Part shown: positions 61,752-64,000 of the stretch, in pieces
Layout: each line of letters begins with the position of its first letter
Numbering within the stretch: position 1 is the first letter of the stretch
NCBI GenBank assembly: GCA_020081605.1
Contig: JAHREC010000018.1
Location: 5,766,001 to 5,830,000 of the forward strand
Direction of reading: 5' to 3'
Source of the DNA: Albifimbria verrucaria
Taxonomy: Eukaryota > Ascomycota > Sordariomycetes > Hypocreales > Stachybotryaceae
DNA length: 64,000 bases
The notes under the pieces: model-generated
The model's input: the letters and a program-made list of their open reading frames with translations, nothing else
Told to the model about the DNA's origin: nothing
Databases searched by the model: none
Program-made: the position numbers and the translations under genes

Positions 61752-62847
61752 TGAAAGGGCAGTAAAGAGTATATTAGTACAAATCAGTCGGTGATGTCAA
61801 TCAAGACAGGCATCTAGCAGGACACAGAAAGCCTCGGCGGGGCGACACAGGCATTAATACAAGCTGCCTCGACAAGTGCAAAAATTGCAGGGTTTTAGAC
61901 TGGATCTGACGTTTTAACGCCGCGTTAATCCGTCACACGGAGGGCCCGCCCTCACCCACTCTTTAGGCCATGGCGCTGGTGGTTGGTTGGGTAGTCGTAC
62001 GGCCATCGAGCCGAGCGATATTAGGAAGATATGCTGATTGGACGATGAGAGTAGGAGACAGGCTCTGCGAGTGTCTAAAAGAGGGCACGCTGGCTAGTAA
62101 GCGCCTGTCCTCCATAGGGCGTCCAACCCCAGATGTCGTCTGCCGACCGATGTGCGGATACCCATTCCATGGTGGAGAGTGCCTTGTAAGGGCCAACCGG
62201 AGACCCATCTACAGTAGCAGTATCAACCTATGTATGTGAAGTTGAGAGATGAAAATACCCGAGCTCCTACAGCCCAACTATTATATTTCATCAGAGGACG
62301 TATTGGATTTGGTGGCTTTGGGATTCTCAACGGAGTAAAGCACGTCCCAATCCGGGCCGAGCCGGAGTCCCTTTACTACCCTTTGTCCCAGCTGTTTGGG
62401 ACGAATAGCCATATTAGTGCCTAACTAGGACGCCATTTCGTCAGAGGTTCAAGAGCAAACTTTGAACAGGGATGGCCTGCCTACTACAGTATAACATCGT
62501 CACTAATAGTCCTGCTTTGCTTACCAAGTTCTACAACCTAGGCCTCCACCTTCCCCGCATTCTCCCCCATCCGCACCAGTCATCCTATTCAGACCCTCGT
62601 CCATACTCGGCTTCATAACGTCGACAACCCCACAATGACGATCGTAGCCTGCCATCGGCATCACGGTACTGCTGCAGATCAGGTCATACTCGGTGTTGTT
62701 TGCAGCCAGGCATGCTTAAGCCATGTTTGACTGACACGGCAGATGGAATATGTCCCGAGTATAAGTGAGGGGCTCATCCCCAAACGGAGATGCTGAGCTT
62801 CAGACCTCTATTAGTGAAGTGAAAGGCGAGGATAGGAAGGATTAAAG
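61752..62847. other. Intergenic, with a possible gene remnant
   Basis: Includes promoters on both sides. Minus-strand 62521-62715 looks coding and is listed separately. Plus frames at 61970-62424 have no domain. Confidence 0.4.
62521..62715 (-). other. Unassigned coding-like remnant, Cys-bearing
   Basis: About 64 codons open to TAA (62521-62523), with protein-like composition and five Cys (ACLAANNTEYDLIC, MPMAGYDRHCGVVDVMKP, GGECGEG). The frame is stopped upstream by TAA, and AG acceptors exist nearby, so it could be a last exon or a relic. I do not recognise it. Confidence 0.25.
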
Positions 62848-64000
62848 ATGGCGAAACAATTACTCTCCGTCTTGGGCGTCGCAACATTGGCGACTGCCCG
62901 TAACATCACAACTTCACTCTCCGTCCCCGCCAACATCTCAACCAATCCCTGGTCAAAGATGTCTACGGCTACTCCCTAGAGCCCGTATGGGTTAACGCCT
63001 ACACCTCGTCCGGCATCGCCAACAACCTCATGAGCATCATCGGCGACCTCACCGGCAAGCCACCGCCATTCCGTGTAGGAGGCAACACCGCAGACCAGTC
63101 ATACCTGCACGAGCGGCAACGTGACCGGTCCCTTGTCTTCCCCAACGAGACCAAGACGGAGTGGTTCAATATCACGTCCTCCTGGTACGATTCGTGGGGC
63201 GACTACTTCCCGACGGCACGGACCTCATTTACACGCTCAATTTCGCGGATAAGACCGATGCGTGGAAGAATGCCGTCGCACAGGCTGAAGCCGTTCATCA
63301 CTCGCTGGGTTCCAAGCTCACCCTGCTGGAGCTCGGTAATGAAATCGACCACTTCATCAACAAGGACTGGCGTCCCGAGGGCTGGGGCGTTGATGAGTAC
63401 GTCCCCGAGTGGTTCAACCTCACCTCGCAGATCGTCGATTCAGACTGGTACAAGGAGACTGAAAACCCGCCCCAGTTCCAGGCCGGTGTCTTCGCCGACC
63501 CGCCTTGGGTGCCTGATCAGCAGGACCAGATCGACGATTTCGATATTATCAACGCCACGGCTGCAGGTCTTGTAGACGACAAGCTCATCTCAGCTACGCC
63601 GTGCACCTGTACCCACAGTCAACTTGCGATCCCCGCGCTGGCATCGCATGCGGCTGGACCTGCTCTCAAACCACACCGTGCTGTGGCTCAATGTTTCGCA
63701 GTTTGTTCCACAGGTCGAGGCTGCGCACACCGTTGGCAAGCCACTAGTCATGGGTGAGACCAACTCGGTGTCTTGCAGCGGACGCAGCGGCATCAGCGAC
63801 ACCTTCGGCGCTGCGCTATGGGGCGTTGACTACGTGCTGATGGCTGCGAGCATTGGCTTCCAGAAGATCTATTTCCACCTGGGTGCGCACAGCGAGTACT
63901 CATCCTTCACACCACTTCCATATGAATACAAGGGCGAGAACCTGACTGCAGGTGTACGAGCTGGCTTCTACGCTCACTATTTCATCGCCAACGTAGTGTC
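62848..64000 (+). CDS. Secreted GH79 beta-glucuronidase-like protein, partial at the right edge
   Basis: Glycoside hydrolase family 79 (fungal beta-glucuronidase/heparanase-like) acting on glucuronides of cell-wall or proteoglycan sugars. The start ATG at 62848 gives a signal peptide (MAKQLLSVLGVATLATA). Motifs: VNAYTSSGIANNLMSIIG, GKPPPFRVGGNTADQS, LTLLELGNEIDHF (acid/base Glu) and KPLVMGETNSVSCSG (nucleophile Glu), then YVLMAASIGFQKIYFH. Frame jumps of one base near 62951 (CCC), 63211 (CCC) and several near 63600-63660 are bridged by adding single bases. The C-terminal domain lies beyond 64000. N-glycosylation-type sites (NIT, NLT) support secretion. Confidence 0.88.

Overview
This window is nuclear DNA from a filamentous ascomycete (Pezizomycotina, most likely a Sordariomycete). 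Evidence: many 45-70 nt GT-AG introns with CTAAC-type branch sites, divergent gene pairs, and a gene set typical of that group: TmpL, SUR7/PalI, a Goodbye-NACHT NLR, a TAM/LaeA-type methyltransferase, a GH79 glucuronidase and choice-of-anchor-B proteins. No bacterial operons, rRNA genes or convincing tRNA genes were seen.

Layout. 0-12 kb: F-box protein running off the left edge (-); APH-like phosphotransferase with an internal stop (-); secreted choice-of-anchor-B protein (-); decayed SnoaL/NTF2-like gene (-); Cdc25-type rhodanese (-); SAGA adaptor Ada2 (-). 12-25.7 kb: Gal7 (+); Erg28 (-) divergent from the very-long-chain 3-ketoacyl-CoA reductase (+); inner-ring nucleoporin Nup170/155 (+); a SAM methyltransferase (+); an orphan type I membrane protein (+); an EXPERA/TMEM97-like protein (-). 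27-42.3 kb: SUR7/PalI (-) divergent from a secreted double-cupredoxin/ferritin-like fusion (+); TmpL, an adenylation domain fused to a ferric-reductase-like membrane flavoprotein (-); a 7TM-RGS hybrid (-). 42-64 kb: long gene-poor stretches around a four-TM protein (-); LaeA-like methyltransferase (+); ribosome biogenesis factor Esf1 (-); tubulin-tyrosine-ligase-like protein (+); Goodbye-NACHT-ankyrin NLR (+); METTL13-type methyltransferase (-); GH79 protein running off the right edge (+).

The window is a mosaic rather than one gene cluster. Housekeeping genes (Ada2, Gal7, Erg28, ketoreductase, Nup170, Esf1) fill the centre, with accessory genes (phosphotransferase, SnoaL relic, TmpL, RGS receptor, NLR, GH79) between and around them. 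Likely functional links are lipid/sterol synthesis in the ER (Erg28 plus ketoreductase, sharing a promoter), signalling and redox at membranes (TmpL, RGS), and the cell surface (SUR7, cupredoxin-ferritin).

Important caveat: almost every conserved gene here is broken by single-base shifts, nearly all losses of one base inside short homopolymers. Essential genes carry the same lesions as dispensable ones, so most are probably sequencing or assembly errors, not pseudogenes. I give whole-gene spans and note where the frame jumps. The SnoaL relic, with several Gln-to-stop changes, is a better candidate for true decay.
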